DNA from: CAZLMG01 sp964560765
GTDB lineage: Bacteria; Bdellovibrionota_B; Oligoflexia; Oligoflexales; CAZLMG01
Assembly (NCBI GenBank): GCA_964560765.1
Contig: CAZLMG010000038.1
Span: 1-43,504, forward strand
Length of the DNA stretch: 43,504 bases
Direction of reading: 5' to 3'
The notes beneath the pieces were generated by a model. The model searched no databases and was not told the DNA's origin. It saw nothing but the letters and a program-made list of their open reading frames with translations. Shown in pieces: positions 7,322 through 16,648 of this stretch. Both the position numbers and the translations under genes were made by a program. How positions within the stretch are numbered: position 1 is the first letter of the stretch; each line of letters begins with the position of its first letter.

Positions 7322-9820
7322 ATGACAGAAGTTAGTGCAGGAATCATGAGCGCGGAACCTACAAAGACATCCGAATACACGGCCGACAACATTCAGGTTC
7401 TTGAGGGATTGGATGCTGTCCGCAAACGCCCTGGAATGTATATCGGATCGACGTCGATAGATGGCTTACATCACCTCGTTTACGAGATTGTTGATAACTC
7501 CATCGACGAAGCTATGGGTGGGCACTGCAACCTCATTACCGTCACCATTCACGTAGATGGTTCCGCCTCAGTCGCAGATAACGGACGTGGCATCCCTGTA
7601 ACGGAACATCCCAAAGAGAAGAAATCCGCGCTCGAAGTCGTCATGACCGTACTGCACGCGGGTGGAAAATTTGACGATAAGGCATTTGCATTTTCAGGGG
7701 GATTGCACGGTGTAGGTGCATCGGTCGTAAATGCGCTCTCTGAATGGTGTACCGTCGAAGTACGGCAAAATGGCAAGGTCCATCAGCAAACTTACCATCG
7801 CGGCGTTCCGCAATCCCCGGTAGCTGTTGTGGGCCAAACCGATGTCAGAGGCACGTATACGCGCTTTAAGCCAGACGTCGAGATTTTTTCCGAAACGAAG
7901 TTTGATTTTGAGACACTTAGCCGAAGACTGCGTGAACTTGCCTTTCTTAACAAGGGCATCCGCATCAGGCTAGTGGATGAAATCCAGGATAAAAATACTG
8001 AATTTCATTTTGAAGGCGGCCTGGTCTCTTTTTGCGAGTACCTCGCCAAGGGCAAGACGGCACTACATCCAGCACCAGTCCATATTGGCGGATCCCAATC
8101 CGACGATTCGGGAAAGCTGATGGCAGAAGTGGAGTGCGTACTTCTCTGGACGGACGCCTACACCGAAAGCCTCTTCTCCTATGTGAATAACATTCACACT
8201 GTCGAAGGCGGAACTCATATGACGGGAATGCGAGCAGCATTAACCCGCGTCGTGAATAATTTCGCAGAAAATTCTGGCATGCTTAAGGGCTTCAAAGATG
8301 GCATCACCGGAGATGATATCCGCGAAGGATTGACAGGTATTGTCTCCGTCCGCATCAAAAACCCAGAGTTTCAAGGTCAAACAAAAACGAAGCTCGGCAA
8401 CGCAGAAGTTAGACCGTGGGTAGAGCAGATCGTCGGTGAGAAGCTAACTCAATATTTTGAGCAAAACCCGGCTATTGTGAAGCGCGTCGTTCAAAAAATC
8501 ATCGATGCAGCACGAGCACGCATAGCAGCAAGGAAAGCCAGGGAGCTGACGCGCCGGAAGGGTGCTTTGGATATGGCTGGACTGCCTGGAAAAATGGCGG
8601 ATTGCCAAGAGAAGGATCCTGGCCTTTGCGAGCTATATTTGGTCGAGGGTGATTCGGCGGGCGGGTCGGCAAAGCAGGCTCGGGAACGAAGAATTCAGGC
8701 GGTCCTGCCCTTACGAGGAAAAATTCTCAACGTCGAAAAAGCCCGTTTCGATAAGATGTTATCATCTCAAGAGATCAAGCTGCTCATTCAGGCTTTAGGT
8801 ACCGGAATCGGTAAAGACGATTTTGATGTCAGCAAACTGAGATACCACAAAGTTATCTTAATGACAGATGCCGACGTGGACGGTGCACACATTCGAACAC
8901 TGCTGTTGACCTTTTTCTTTCGGCAGATGCCTCAGATCATCGAGCGCGGATATTTATACATCGCGCAACCGCCGCTTTATAAATACAAAAAGGGCAAAGT
9001 AGAACGCTATCTGAAGGATGAGAAGGATTTGCAGGAGTTCCTCATAGAAACTGGAACGAGTGCAATTCAAATCTCGGATGCAAATGACCGAGTGTTGGAT
9101 CGCCCAACCATCCAGACTCTGCTTACTAAACTAAATCGGTACAACGATCTCTTGGACCTTGCTGCTAGAAGACGCTGTAAAGAAGTCGTCGAATATATTA
9201 TTCAGCACCACGAAGTCGGGCCAAGCTCAACCGCTGACGAAGACTCTTGCAAGGCACTTGTCGACAAAATCATCGTGCAACTTAAGAAGCGATTTGGTGA
9301 CACCGCCGGCTTTGCCTCTTACAAAATCAAGTTTGATCAAGAACATAGCCGCTATCAAATCAACCTTGAAACCCGTGTGCGAAATGTTCCTCAAATATCC
9401 GTTATCGATGCCGGGATGTTTGCAAGCGGCGAGATCGTAGAGCTGAGGCGTATTAAACAGCAGTTAGATGAAGTGGCAATGCCTCCTTTCAAAGTCAAGA
9501 GTACAGGAAAATCTGCAGAAGATAGTGAAAAGGCAGCAGCCGTTGCACCTATGACCGATTTAAATGATATGCGCCACTATATCGAGCAAGAAGGGCGCAG
9601 AGGCGCCTATATCCAGCGCTACAAGGGACTGGGTGAAATGAACCCGGAGCAGCTCTGGGAGACCACCATGGATCCGCAGTCGCGCGTGTTGTTGCAAGTA
9701 GAAATAGACGACGCGCTCGAGGCGGATCGGCTTTTCAGCACCCTCATGGGTGATGATGTTGAACCTCGCCGCGACTTCATTCAGAGCAATGCGTTGAATG
9801 TTCGGAACTTGGATATTTAG
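7322..9820 (+). CDS. gyrB: DNA gyrase subunit B
   Basis: ATPase subunit of the type II topoisomerase that introduces negative supercoils. The GHKL ATPase domain is N-terminal (EIVDNSIDEA, DNGRGIPV, GGLHGVG). The TOPRIM domain has EGDSAGG with Glu442 and the DADVDGAH motif with Asp516-Asp520. The C-terminal QRYKGLGEMNPEQLWETTM is conserved. Between TOPRIM and that tail lies an insert of about 170 residues, as in E. coli-type GyrB. At 832 residues it is slightly longer than E. coli (804). An internal ATG at 7346 could be the start, since the first eight residues are not conserved. Confidence 0.98.
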   Translation: MTEVSAGIMSAEPTKTSEYTADNIQVLEGLDAVRKRPGMYIGSTSIDGLHHLVYEIVDNSIDEAMGGHCNLITVTIHVDGSASVADNGRGIPVTEHPKEKKSALEVVMTVLHAGGKFDDKAFAFSGGLHGVGASVVNALSEWCTVEVRQNGKVHQQTYHRGVPQSPVAVVGQTDVRGTYTRFKPDVEIFSETKFDFETLSRRLRELAFLNKGIRIRLVDEIQDKNTEFHFEGGLVSFCEYLAKGKTALHPAPVHIGGSQSDDSGKLMAEVECVLLWTDAYTESLFSYVNNIHTVEGGTHMTGMRAALTRVVNNFAENSGMLKGFKDGITGDDIREGLTGIVSVRIKNPEFQGQTKTKLGNAEVRPWVEQIVGEKLTQYFEQNPAIVKRVVQKIIDAARARIAARKARELTRRKGALDMAGLPGKMADCQEKDPGLCELYLVEGDSAGGSAKQARERRIQAVLPLRGKILNVEKARFDKMLSSQEIKLLIQALGTGIGKDDFDVSKLRYHKVILMTDADVDGAHIRTLLLTFFFRQMPQIIERGYLYIAQPPLYKYKKGKVERYLKDEKDLQEFLIETGTSAIQISDANDRVLDRPTIQTLLTKLNRYNDLLDLAARRRCKEVVEYIIQHHEVGPSSTADEDSCKALVDKIIVQLKKRFGDTAGFASYKIKFDQEHSRYQINLETRVRNVPQISVIDAGMFASGEIVELRRIKQQLDEVAMPPFKVKSTGKSAEDSEKAAAVAPMTDLNDMRHYIEQEGRRGAYIQRYKGLGEMNPEQLWETTMDPQSRVLLQVEIDDALEADRLFSTLMGDDVEPRRDFIQSNALNVRNLDI

Positions 9821-9851
9821 TTCGTCTCAGTAAGGAAATGGATTTTTCTGT

Positions 9852-12296
9852 ATGGATCAGTCGAACCGAGTTACCGCAATTAAAATCGAAGACGAGATGA
9901 AGACATCGTTCCTCGATTATTCGATGAGCGTTATCGTATCTCGCGCACTACCTGATGTTCGTGATGGCCTCAAGCCAGTGCACAGGCGCATCATGTTTGC
10001 AATGCATGGCCTCAAGAACTACCACAATCGGCCATACCTAAAGTCTGCCCGAATCGTCGGTGACGTCATCGGTAAATACCATCCGCACGGCGACTCGGCC
10101 GTGTACGATGCGTTGGTCCGAATGGCCCAGAATTTTTCCATGCGTTATCCACTCGTGGATGGACAGGGTAATTTCGGATCCATTGACGGTGACTCCGCCG
10201 CCGCTATGCGTTACACAGAAGTCAGATTGGCAGAAATTGCTGAAAATCTTCTTCAGGATATCGAGAAGGAGACGGTCGATTTTGGCCCTAACTATGATAA
10301 CAAAGAACTCGAACCTCTCGTCTTGCCCTCGCGAGTTCCACAGCTACTAGTAAACGGCGCCTCAGGCATCGCGGTTGGAATGGCAACAAATATTCCTCCG
10401 CACAATTTACGTGAAGTGATCGATGGTCTCGAAGCGCTGATCGACGATCCTGACATCTCCATTGATCAGCTGATGAGTTATATTCCTGGACCAGACTTTC
10501 CAACATCAGCGTCCATTCTTGGTCTTGCTGGAATTAAAGAGGCATATCATACGGGCCGGGGCTCCATCGTTATGCGAGCCAAGGCAACGGTCGAAGACAG
10601 CGCCAAAAGTGGCCGCGAGCGCATTATCATCACGGAGCTCCCGTTCCAAGTTAACAAGGCTAAACTCGTTGAGCGAATTGCTGACCTTGTTCGGGAAAAG
10701 AAAATCGAAGGAATATCTGACATTCGAGATGAGTCCGCTAAGGAGGAGATCCGAGTCGTCATTGATATAAAGCGCGGCGAGAATGGAGAAATTCTCCTCA
10801 ATAACCTTTATAAAATGACCCCGATGCAGTCTAGCTTCGGCGTAAATATGGTAGCTTTAGTTAAAGGCGCACCACGACTACTGAATCTCAAGCAGGTTCT
10901 GCAAAACTTCTACGAGCACCGACGTGAAGTCATAGTTCGTCGAACCGCTTACGATTTGAGGAAAGCAGAGGACCGAGCCCACATCCTGCTAGGGTTGAAA
11001 AAGGCAGTCGAAAACATCGACGAGGTCGTCCGTATCATCCGCAACGCGACAGACAGCGTCGAAGCTGGTCTGCAATTGATAGCGAAGTTTGAGCTATCCG
11101 ACATCCAAGCTAAGGCAATCTTGGATATGCGCTTGGCGCGTTTGACGGGGCTTGAGCGAGATAAAATCATTGCGGAGTACGAGGAAGTTCTAGCTTTGAT
11201 CGCGGACTTGCGTGACATTTTGGAAAAGCCAGAACGCATCGTTGCATTGATCCGAGGAGAGTTGAAAGATCTTCGCGATCGGTTTGGTGACGAAAGACGC
11301 ACCGAGATCATGGCTGGCGGCAATGATGAATTTTCTATGGAGAGCCTGGTTGCAGACGATGAAGTTGCAGTCACGGTAACCCATACTGGATACGTAAAAC
11401 GAACCAACCTCTCTGCCATACGTGCCCAGCGTCGAGGCGGAAAAGGCCGTAAAGGCATGACCACCCGAAGTGAAGATCTCGTGCAGGATCTCTTCATCAC
11501 AACAAATCACCAGTCATTGTTGTGCTTCACGAATCAAGGTCGAGTCTATGATCTGAAGGTATACCAGGTCCCCGAAGTTGAGCTGGCAGGGCGAGGTAAG
11601 CATTTTGCGAACCTGATCAAACTCGTCACAGATGAACAGGTTGTTTCAGTATTGCCGGTGCGCGAGTTCAAAGATGGGGAATTCATTGTCTTCGTAACCG
11701 CCAACGGATTCATCAAGAAAACAGACTTGATGGCCTATTCGAATATTCGTCAAACAGGATTGATCGCACTTAAATTGGATGACGATGACGCGCTTATCAA
11801 GTGCGCGATTACGGGCGGCAAGAATGAGATGATCATCGCCACGAGAATGGGGAAAGCCATTCGCTTCCACGAAGAAGAGATTCGCCCGATGGGTCGATCT
11901 GCACGGGGTGTTACCGCGATTCGTTTCTCTGAAGAGAGCGATCGAGTGATCGGCCTAGAGGTTATCAAGGACGAGGCAACCATTCTCTCAGTTTGCGAGA
12001 GTGGATATGGTAAACGCAGCCCACTTGAAGAGTATCGAGTTCAGTCGCGCGGCGGTAAAGGCATATACACTATCAAGGTTACGGATCGAAATGGACCGGT
12101 TGTTGCCATCATGCAGATCAAAGAAGACGATGATTTGGTGCTGATGACATCTGCTGGAAAAGTGACACGATTCACTGTCAGTGAGATTGGTGTTATCGGT
12201 CGTCTGACTCAGGGGGTTCGACTCATGTCCATCTCCGAAGGTGAAAAGGTGATTAGCGTTGCTCGAACTGCGAAGATTGAAGGAGAGGAGCTCTAG
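9852..12296 (+). CDS. gyrA: DNA gyrase subunit A
   Basis: Breakage-reunion subunit of gyrase. The catalytic Tyr121 lies in SAAAMRYTEVRL. The quinolone-determining region reads KYHPHGDSAVYD with Ser82 and Asp86, the wild-type susceptible residues at the positions of E. coli Ser83 and Asp87. The GyrA box QRRGGKG at about 526-532 marks it as gyrase rather than topoisomerase IV and is followed by the beta-pinwheel repeats. It has 814 residues and ends without a long acidic tail. It starts 31 bp after gyrB, with a weak, distant AAGGA as ribosome binding site. Confidence 0.98.
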   Translation: MDQSNRVTAIKIEDEMKTSFLDYSMSVIVSRALPDVRDGLKPVHRRIMFAMHGLKNYHNRPYLKSARIVGDVIGKYHPHGDSAVYDALVRMAQNFSMRYPLVDGQGNFGSIDGDSAAAMRYTEVRLAEIAENLLQDIEKETVDFGPNYDNKELEPLVLPSRVPQLLVNGASGIAVGMATNIPPHNLREVIDGLEALIDDPDISIDQLMSYIPGPDFPTSASILGLAGIKEAYHTGRGSIVMRAKATVEDSAKSGRERIIITELPFQVNKAKLVERIADLVREKKIEGISDIRDESAKEEIRVVIDIKRGENGEILLNNLYKMTPMQSSFGVNMVALVKGAPRLLNLKQVLQNFYEHRREVIVRRTAYDLRKAEDRAHILLGLKKAVENIDEVVRIIRNATDSVEAGLQLIAKFELSDIQAKAILDMRLARLTGLERDKIIAEYEEVLALIADLRDILEKPERIVALIRGELKDLRDRFGDERRTEIMAGGNDEFSMESLVADDEVAVTVTHTGYVKRTNLSAIRAQRRGGKGRKGMTTRSEDLVQDLFITTNHQSLLCFTNQGRVYDLKVYQVPEVELAGRGKHFANLIKLVTDEQVVSVLPVREFKDGEFIVFVTANGFIKKTDLMAYSNIRQTGLIALKLDDDDALIKCAITGGKNEMIIATRMGKAIRFHEEEIRPMGRSARGVTAIRFSEESDRVIGLEVIKDEATILSVCESGYGKRSPLEEYRVQSRGGKGIYTIKVTDRNGPVVAIMQIKEDDDLVLMTSAGKVTRFTVSEIGVIGRLTQGVRLMSISEGEKVISVARTAKIEGEEL

Positions 12297-12298
12297 GA

Positions 12299-12589
12299 TT
12301 GCTCGACCTTACCGATGACGAAGTAAAGGCCATTGCAAGACTGGCTCATTTGGAGCTCTCTCAAGAAGATGTCATCCGTTATCGGCAACAGCTGGCCTCG
12401 ATGCTAAAGTTGGTCAGCAAGGTTCAGCAGGCTGATGCAATTGTGGATATTGTGTCCGAAGTACCAGTTACTTTGCCGGAGCGCCCAGACCAGTCAGAGC
12501 CGTCCCTGAGCATTGGCGACGTGTTGGCGAATGCACCGGAATCTACCGATTCCTCTTTTAAGACCCCTAAGATTATTGGGGCAGTATGA
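12299..12589 (+). CDS. gatC: Aspartyl/glutamyl-tRNA amidotransferase subunit C
   Basis: Small subunit that stabilises the GatA-GatB amidotransferase. It begins LTDDEVKAIARLAHLELS, the typical GatC N-terminus, and is 96 residues long. The start is TTG at 12299-12301, two bases after the gyrA stop. The AGGAGAGGAG ribosome binding site lies inside the end of gyrA, so the gat genes probably follow gyrA in one transcript. Its stop overlaps the gatA start (ATGA). Confidence 0.94.
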   Translation: MLDLTDDEVKAIARLAHLELSQEDVIRYRQQLASMLKLVSKVQQADAIVDIVSEVPVTLPERPDQSEPSLSIGDVLANAPESTDSSFKTPKIIGAV

Positions 12590-14043
12590 TCCCTAATAGG
12601 TTTGCGACGATTTCGGCCAGAAATCTGGCAGCAAAAGTCAAGTCTGCAGAGCTTGCTGCAGATTCCGCAGCCAATGAATACCTAGAACGTATTGCTGAGG
12701 CAGATCCTAAACTCAATCACTTCATCACAATCGAACAGCAATATGTCCAAGGCGAGATAGAACGCCTGCAAGGCCAGCTCAAATCGGACGCGGATTTGCC
12801 GCTTGCCGGCGTGCCAATCGCCGTCAAGGATAACATTTCTACAAAAGGGCTGCGAACAACATGCGGTTCGGCAATTCTCGAGAATTACCGCCCTGTGTAT
12901 GACGCAGAGGTTGTTTGTCGTATTAAGCGAGCTGGCGGAATTGTTATTGGTAAAACAAATTGCGATGAGTTTGGCATGGGGAGCACCAATGAAACATCGC
13001 ACTTTGGCCCGGCAATCAATCCAATCAACCGAAATCGAGTGACGGGAGGCTCGTCAGGCGGGTCCGCTGGTTGTGTGGCAGCCGGTACTTCCCTTTTAGC
13101 GCTTGGCTCCGATACAGGCGGTTCTATCCGTCAGCCGTCTTCATTTTGCGGCGTGGTTGGTCTAAAGCCAACTTACGGCCGAATAAGTCGATTTGGGCTA
13201 GTTGCCTATGCATCCTCATTGGATCAAATTGGTCCGATCGGCCGAACTATTGATGACGTGCAACTCCTTTACTCTGTGATCGCCGGCTATGATCCGAAAG
13301 ACGCGACTTCGGTAGATAAGCCACAGCCTGTTGACAGATTGGCGAGCAGCCTACCGCCAGCGCAAATCAAGGTGGCTGTGCTGTCAACGCCGCCTGGCTC
13401 TGTAAACCACCCGTCTGTCGATCAAACCATGGGCACTACAAGAGCGATAATCGAAGCTGATGGGGTTAGCTGTGCTTCGGTAAGCTTAGCTCTTATCGAG
13501 TTTGGCGTCGCGGCGTACTACATCATTGCAACCGCCGAGTCCTCCAGTAATTTGGCTCGCTTTGATGGCATTCGATATGGCAAGTCCGTCAGGCGTTCCG
13601 GAGACACCTATCAAGACGTCATCAGTCACTCGCGAACCAGCGGCTTTGGCGCAGAAGTGAAGAAGAGAATCATGACCGGCACCTTTGTCCTCTCACGTGG
13701 ATATTTTGATGCTTTTTATGGCCAGGCTTGCAAGCTGCGATTGGCTCTGCGGCGGCAGCTAGACGAGTTACTGGACCGGTACGACTTCATTCTATTGCCT
13801 AACTCGCCTGTACCTCCTTTTGAACTTGGAGCAGGAGCCAAGGATCCTCAAGCCATGTACCTGGCTGATTTGTATACGACACCTGCAAGTCTGGCGGGGC
13901 TTCCAGCACTCTCCATTCCATGTGGAGAGGACGATGACGGGCTCCCGGTTGGTTTGCAGATTATCGGTAGACGCTGGTGTGAAATGGAATTGCTTGCATT
14001 CGGCAGATACATTGAGCGATCAGTTCAGAGAACAAAACTATGA
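12586..14043 (+). CDS. gatA: Aspartyl/glutamyl-tRNA amidotransferase subunit A
   Basis: Amidase-signature glutaminase that releases ammonia for converting Glu-tRNA(Gln) or Asp-tRNA(Asn) to the amide. The catalytic triad is visible: Lys81 in GVPIAVKDN, cis-Ser156 in TGGSSGGSAG and nucleophile Ser180 in SDTGGSIRQP. Each lies two residues after its equivalent in S. aureus GatA. It has 485 residues. It overlaps gatC and gatB by four bases at each junction, indicating translational coupling of the three subunits. Confidence 0.98.
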   Translation: MIPNRFATISARNLAAKVKSAELAADSAANEYLERIAEADPKLNHFITIEQQYVQGEIERLQGQLKSDADLPLAGVPIAVKDNISTKGLRTTCGSAILENYRPVYDAEVVCRIKRAGGIVIGKTNCDEFGMGSTNETSHFGPAINPINRNRVTGGSSGGSAGCVAAGTSLLALGSDTGGSIRQPSSFCGVVGLKPTYGRISRFGLVAYASSLDQIGPIGRTIDDVQLLYSVIAGYDPKDATSVDKPQPVDRLASSLPPAQIKVAVLSTPPGSVNHPSVDQTMGTTRAIIEADGVSCASVSLALIEFGVAAYYIIATAESSSNLARFDGIRYGKSVRRSGDTYQDVISHSRTSGFGAEVKKRIMTGTFVLSRGYFDAFYGQACKLRLALRRQLDELLDRYDFILLPNSPVPPFELGAGAKDPQAMYLADLYTTPASLAGLPALSIPCGEDDDGLPVGLQIIGRRWCEMELLAFGRYIERSVQRTKL

Positions 14044-15497
14044 ATGCGCAAGCCTCTGAGAATCATATCCTCGATCGTTTTGATGTGGTTATCGGAATTG
14101 AAGTGCATTGCCAGCTTTTAACTACTACGAAACTATTTTGCCCCTGTACGACAAAGTTTGGTGGACTGCCAAACCACAACGTGTGCCCGGTATGCCTTGG
14201 ACTTCCTGGGGCGCTACCTGTCCTGAATGGTGCAGCCGTTGACTACGCAATTCGATTGGCATTAGCTGTTTCGGGTACGGTGAATGAGAGTAGCAAATTC
14301 GCCCGAAAATCTTATTTCTACCCGGACATGCCCAAGGGTTACCAGATTTCTCAGTATGATGCGCCCTATTGCTCGGGTGGTCGAGTTGAGCTGCCAAATG
14401 GTCAATTCGTTGACCTCGAGCGAATTCATATGGAGGAGGATGCCGGAAAGATCATTCACGGCTCCGATTCAAGCTTTATTGACTTAAACCGAGCTGGGAT
14501 TCCACTTCTGGAGATTGTGACCAAGCCGTGTATTGGCTCGGCAACGGTTGCTTCGGAGTATTTACGACAACTCCGCAGCTTGGTTCGATTTCTTGGAATT
14601 TCCGATGGAAATATGGAAGAAGGTTCCCTGCGCTGCGATGTCAACATTTCGCTGCGTCCCCGGGGATCCTCGGCTCTTGGCGTCAAGGTGGAGATCAAGA
14701 ATCTAAACTCTTTCAGAAACGTAGAGAAAGCAATCCTATACGAGGTTGTGCGCCAAGCCGATCTTATCGACGAAGGAAAGCATGTTAAGCAGGCAACTAT
14801 GCTTTTCGATCCTGCTTCCGGAAAGACGGCTATCATGCGCATGAAGGAGGAGGCTAGCGACTATCGCTACTTTGACGACCCAGATTTACCTATCGTTAGA
14901 ATTGACCGCCAGCGCATCGACTTAGTTGAAGCAAAGTTGCCTGAGTTACCAAGACAAAAACGAAAACGATGGCAGGAGATGTATTTGCTCGCTCCAGATG
15001 ACATCGAGGTTCTGTTGGAGGACACCGAACTAGCAAGCTATTTTGAAGAGTGCGTCAATTCCAGCCAAGCAAGAGTAAAACCCAAGACCATATGCAACTG
15101 GCTATTGTCGGAAGTATTGCGCGCCGCGAATGAAAAAGGCGGATCCGTCATGGAGTTGCGTATACCAGCGTTTCAGATCTCTCGACTCTTGGACTTTGTT
15201 GAATCTGGACACATATCTGGCAAACAGGCGAAGGTAGTCTTTCGAGAAATGCTGGCCTCCGGGTCCGAACCACAGAACATCATCGCGGATCGAGGAATGC
15301 AGCAGCAGAGTGATTCAGTATTCATCGACGAGGTCGTAGATGCGATCATTGCCAGCTATCCTGAACAAGTTTCCGAATATAGATCGGGAAAGGTAAAGGT
15401 GTTTGGCTTTCTGGTAGGTATGGCTATGAAGTTGGGAAAGGGAAAGCTCAACCCGAGCGTACTCAATTCGGCACTTGAATCTAAGCTCAAATCATAA
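14040..15497 (+). CDS. gatB: Aspartyl/glutamyl-tRNA amidotransferase subunit B
   Basis: Kinase/transamidase subunit that activates the misacylated tRNA with ATP and binds its acceptor end. It begins VVIGIEVHCQLLTTTKLFCPC with a zinc-binding cysteine set (CPC and CPVC), then PDMPKGYQISQYD and EDAGK. The C-terminal YqeY-like tail covers about the last 130 residues. It has 485 residues. Presence of the complete gatCAB set implies the indirect route to Gln-tRNA and/or Asn-tRNA. Confidence 0.98.
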   Translation: MNAQASENHILDRFDVVIGIEVHCQLLTTTKLFCPCTTKFGGLPNHNVCPVCLGLPGALPVLNGAAVDYAIRLALAVSGTVNESSKFARKSYFYPDMPKGYQISQYDAPYCSGGRVELPNGQFVDLERIHMEEDAGKIIHGSDSSFIDLNRAGIPLLEIVTKPCIGSATVASEYLRQLRSLVRFLGISDGNMEEGSLRCDVNISLRPRGSSALGVKVEIKNLNSFRNVEKAILYEVVRQADLIDEGKHVKQATMLFDPASGKTAIMRMKEEASDYRYFDDPDLPIVRIDRQRIDLVEAKLPELPRQKRKRWQEMYLLAPDDIEVLLEDTELASYFEECVNSSQARVKPKTICNWLLSEVLRAANEKGGSVMELRIPAFQISRLLDFVESGHISGKQAKVVFREMLASGSEPQNIIADRGMQQQSDSVFIDEVVDAIIASYPEQVSEYRSGKVKVFGFLVGMAMKLGKGKLNPSVLNSALESKLKS

Positions 15498-15498
15498 A

Positions 15499-16647
15499 AT
15501 GCTTTCGAACCACCCGTCCCAGCGCCGAATTGCAGTCATTGGCGGTGGTGTCGCAGGATTAACGATAGCCACCGAGCTGCTGCGTCGTGGGCTGGAAGTT
15601 ATTCTCTTCCGCTTTGTAGAAAATGCACGATGTGCGAGTCTTGCGGCAACGGGCTGTGCAAATATCAAGGGGCTAGTTCACCCACGCACGGATCTCTTTC
15701 GAGCGAAGATGAAGGGACACCTCCTTCTCGTGCAGAAGCTGCAGTACTTATCAACAAAGGTCGGGCCCACCCTGCATCGATTCGATGTTTTGGAGCCGTT
15801 CTGGGCGCAAGCGGAGTACTCGCGGCTTTCCCGGCGCATTTATCATAGAGAATATCGCGGACTCTTTGCGACGGAGGTAGTGAACTGGAAGCGCTTCTGT
15901 CCCCGCAAACTGACTCACTTGCCTTGGCAGGATGCCCCCATGGGTGCGTTCCGATATACACAAGACTTCTCCTACTCTGTCGATCAGTTTCTTGCCGCAA
16001 TGAATGATGAATTCATAGAAGAGGGTGGTCGCGTGTTGGATTTGGCCGTTCAAAAACTAGAATGGCTGTCTTCTTCTGGGCCCTGGCAAGTTATTGGCGA
16101 TAACTATTCTGAAGCTTTTTCTGGAGTTGTGCTGGCGGCGGGTGATGGTATTAACGAATTGCTATCTCGATCCGCATTGCCATTGATCCCCATCAGCGGC
16201 GTTGCTGGCGATACGGCGATTTTCCAAGACGAGAGGGCATTGGATTTCGCATTTACATTGGGGAAAGTGAACCTGGTAAGTGGAAATGGCTTTGTTCGCT
16301 TTGGCTCCACCACTCGCGTTGATGGCGTTGATTTCAAAGAAGGTTGGGAGGAGTCAGCTGCGGCATCCGGTGGGGTGCTGGCGAAGCTCTTTCTTGAACT
16401 GGCGACGGGCAAAGAAATTCAATACCGCCAAGGGCGACGAATGGTCACCAAGGATCGGCTACCTGTCGCTGGAAGTTTGCAATGTGTCGATGATCGTTTG
16501 CGTAGATTGTTCGTATTTTCTGGATTCTACAAAAGCGGCTTCACATTAGCTCATGAATTGGGCTCGATCCTAGCGGACAGTTTAGTCTCAGATAATCAGA
16601 CGCTTATACCCAAGGCTTTTCGGTTCAGTCGTTTGGGCACGAATTAG
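15499..16647 (+). CDS. FAD-dependent oxidoreductase of the DAO family, MnmC2-like
   Basis: A predicted cytosolic flavoprotein of about 382 residues. The N-terminus has the dinucleotide-binding pattern IAVIGGGVAG (G15-G17-G20) with an acceptor-strand region soon after. The C-terminal part reads GRRMVTKDRLPVAGS and FSGFYKSGFTLAHELGSILAD, the layout of DAO-superfamily enzymes and of the MnmC C-terminal domain, which oxidises cmnm5 on tRNA wobble uridine. The methyltransferase half of MnmC is absent. I placed the start at ATG 15499, one base after the gatB stop; a TTG at 15475 inside gatB is less likely. Tight linkage to gatCAB makes a tRNA role attractive but unproven. Its stop is one base from the next, convergent gene. 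Confidence 0.75.
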   Translation: MLSNHPSQRRIAVIGGGVAGLTIATELLRRGLEVILFRFVENARCASLAATGCANIKGLVHPRTDLFRAKMKGHLLLVQKLQYLSTKVGPTLHRFDVLEPFWAQAEYSRLSRRIYHREYRGLFATEVVNWKRFCPRKLTHLPWQDAPMGAFRYTQDFSYSVDQFLAAMNDEFIEEGGRVLDLAVQKLEWLSSSGPWQVIGDNYSEAFSGVVLAAGDGINELLSRSALPLIPISGVAGDTAIFQDERALDFAFTLGKVNLVSGNGFVRFGSTTRVDGVDFKEGWEESAAASGGVLAKLFLELATGKEIQYRQGRRMVTKDRLPVAGSLQCVDDRLRRLFVFSGFYKSGFTLAHELGSILADSLVSDNQTLIPKAFRFSRLGTN

Positions 16648-16648
16648 C

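Noticed and set aside
7549..7776. Minus-strand open frame opposite gyrB
   Set aside because: Antisense to the conserved GHKL ATPase domain; no independent support.
10949..11500. Minus-strand open frame (183 codons) opposite gyrA
   Set aside because: Ser/Arg-rich shadow of gyrA codons with no motif and no ribosome binding site.
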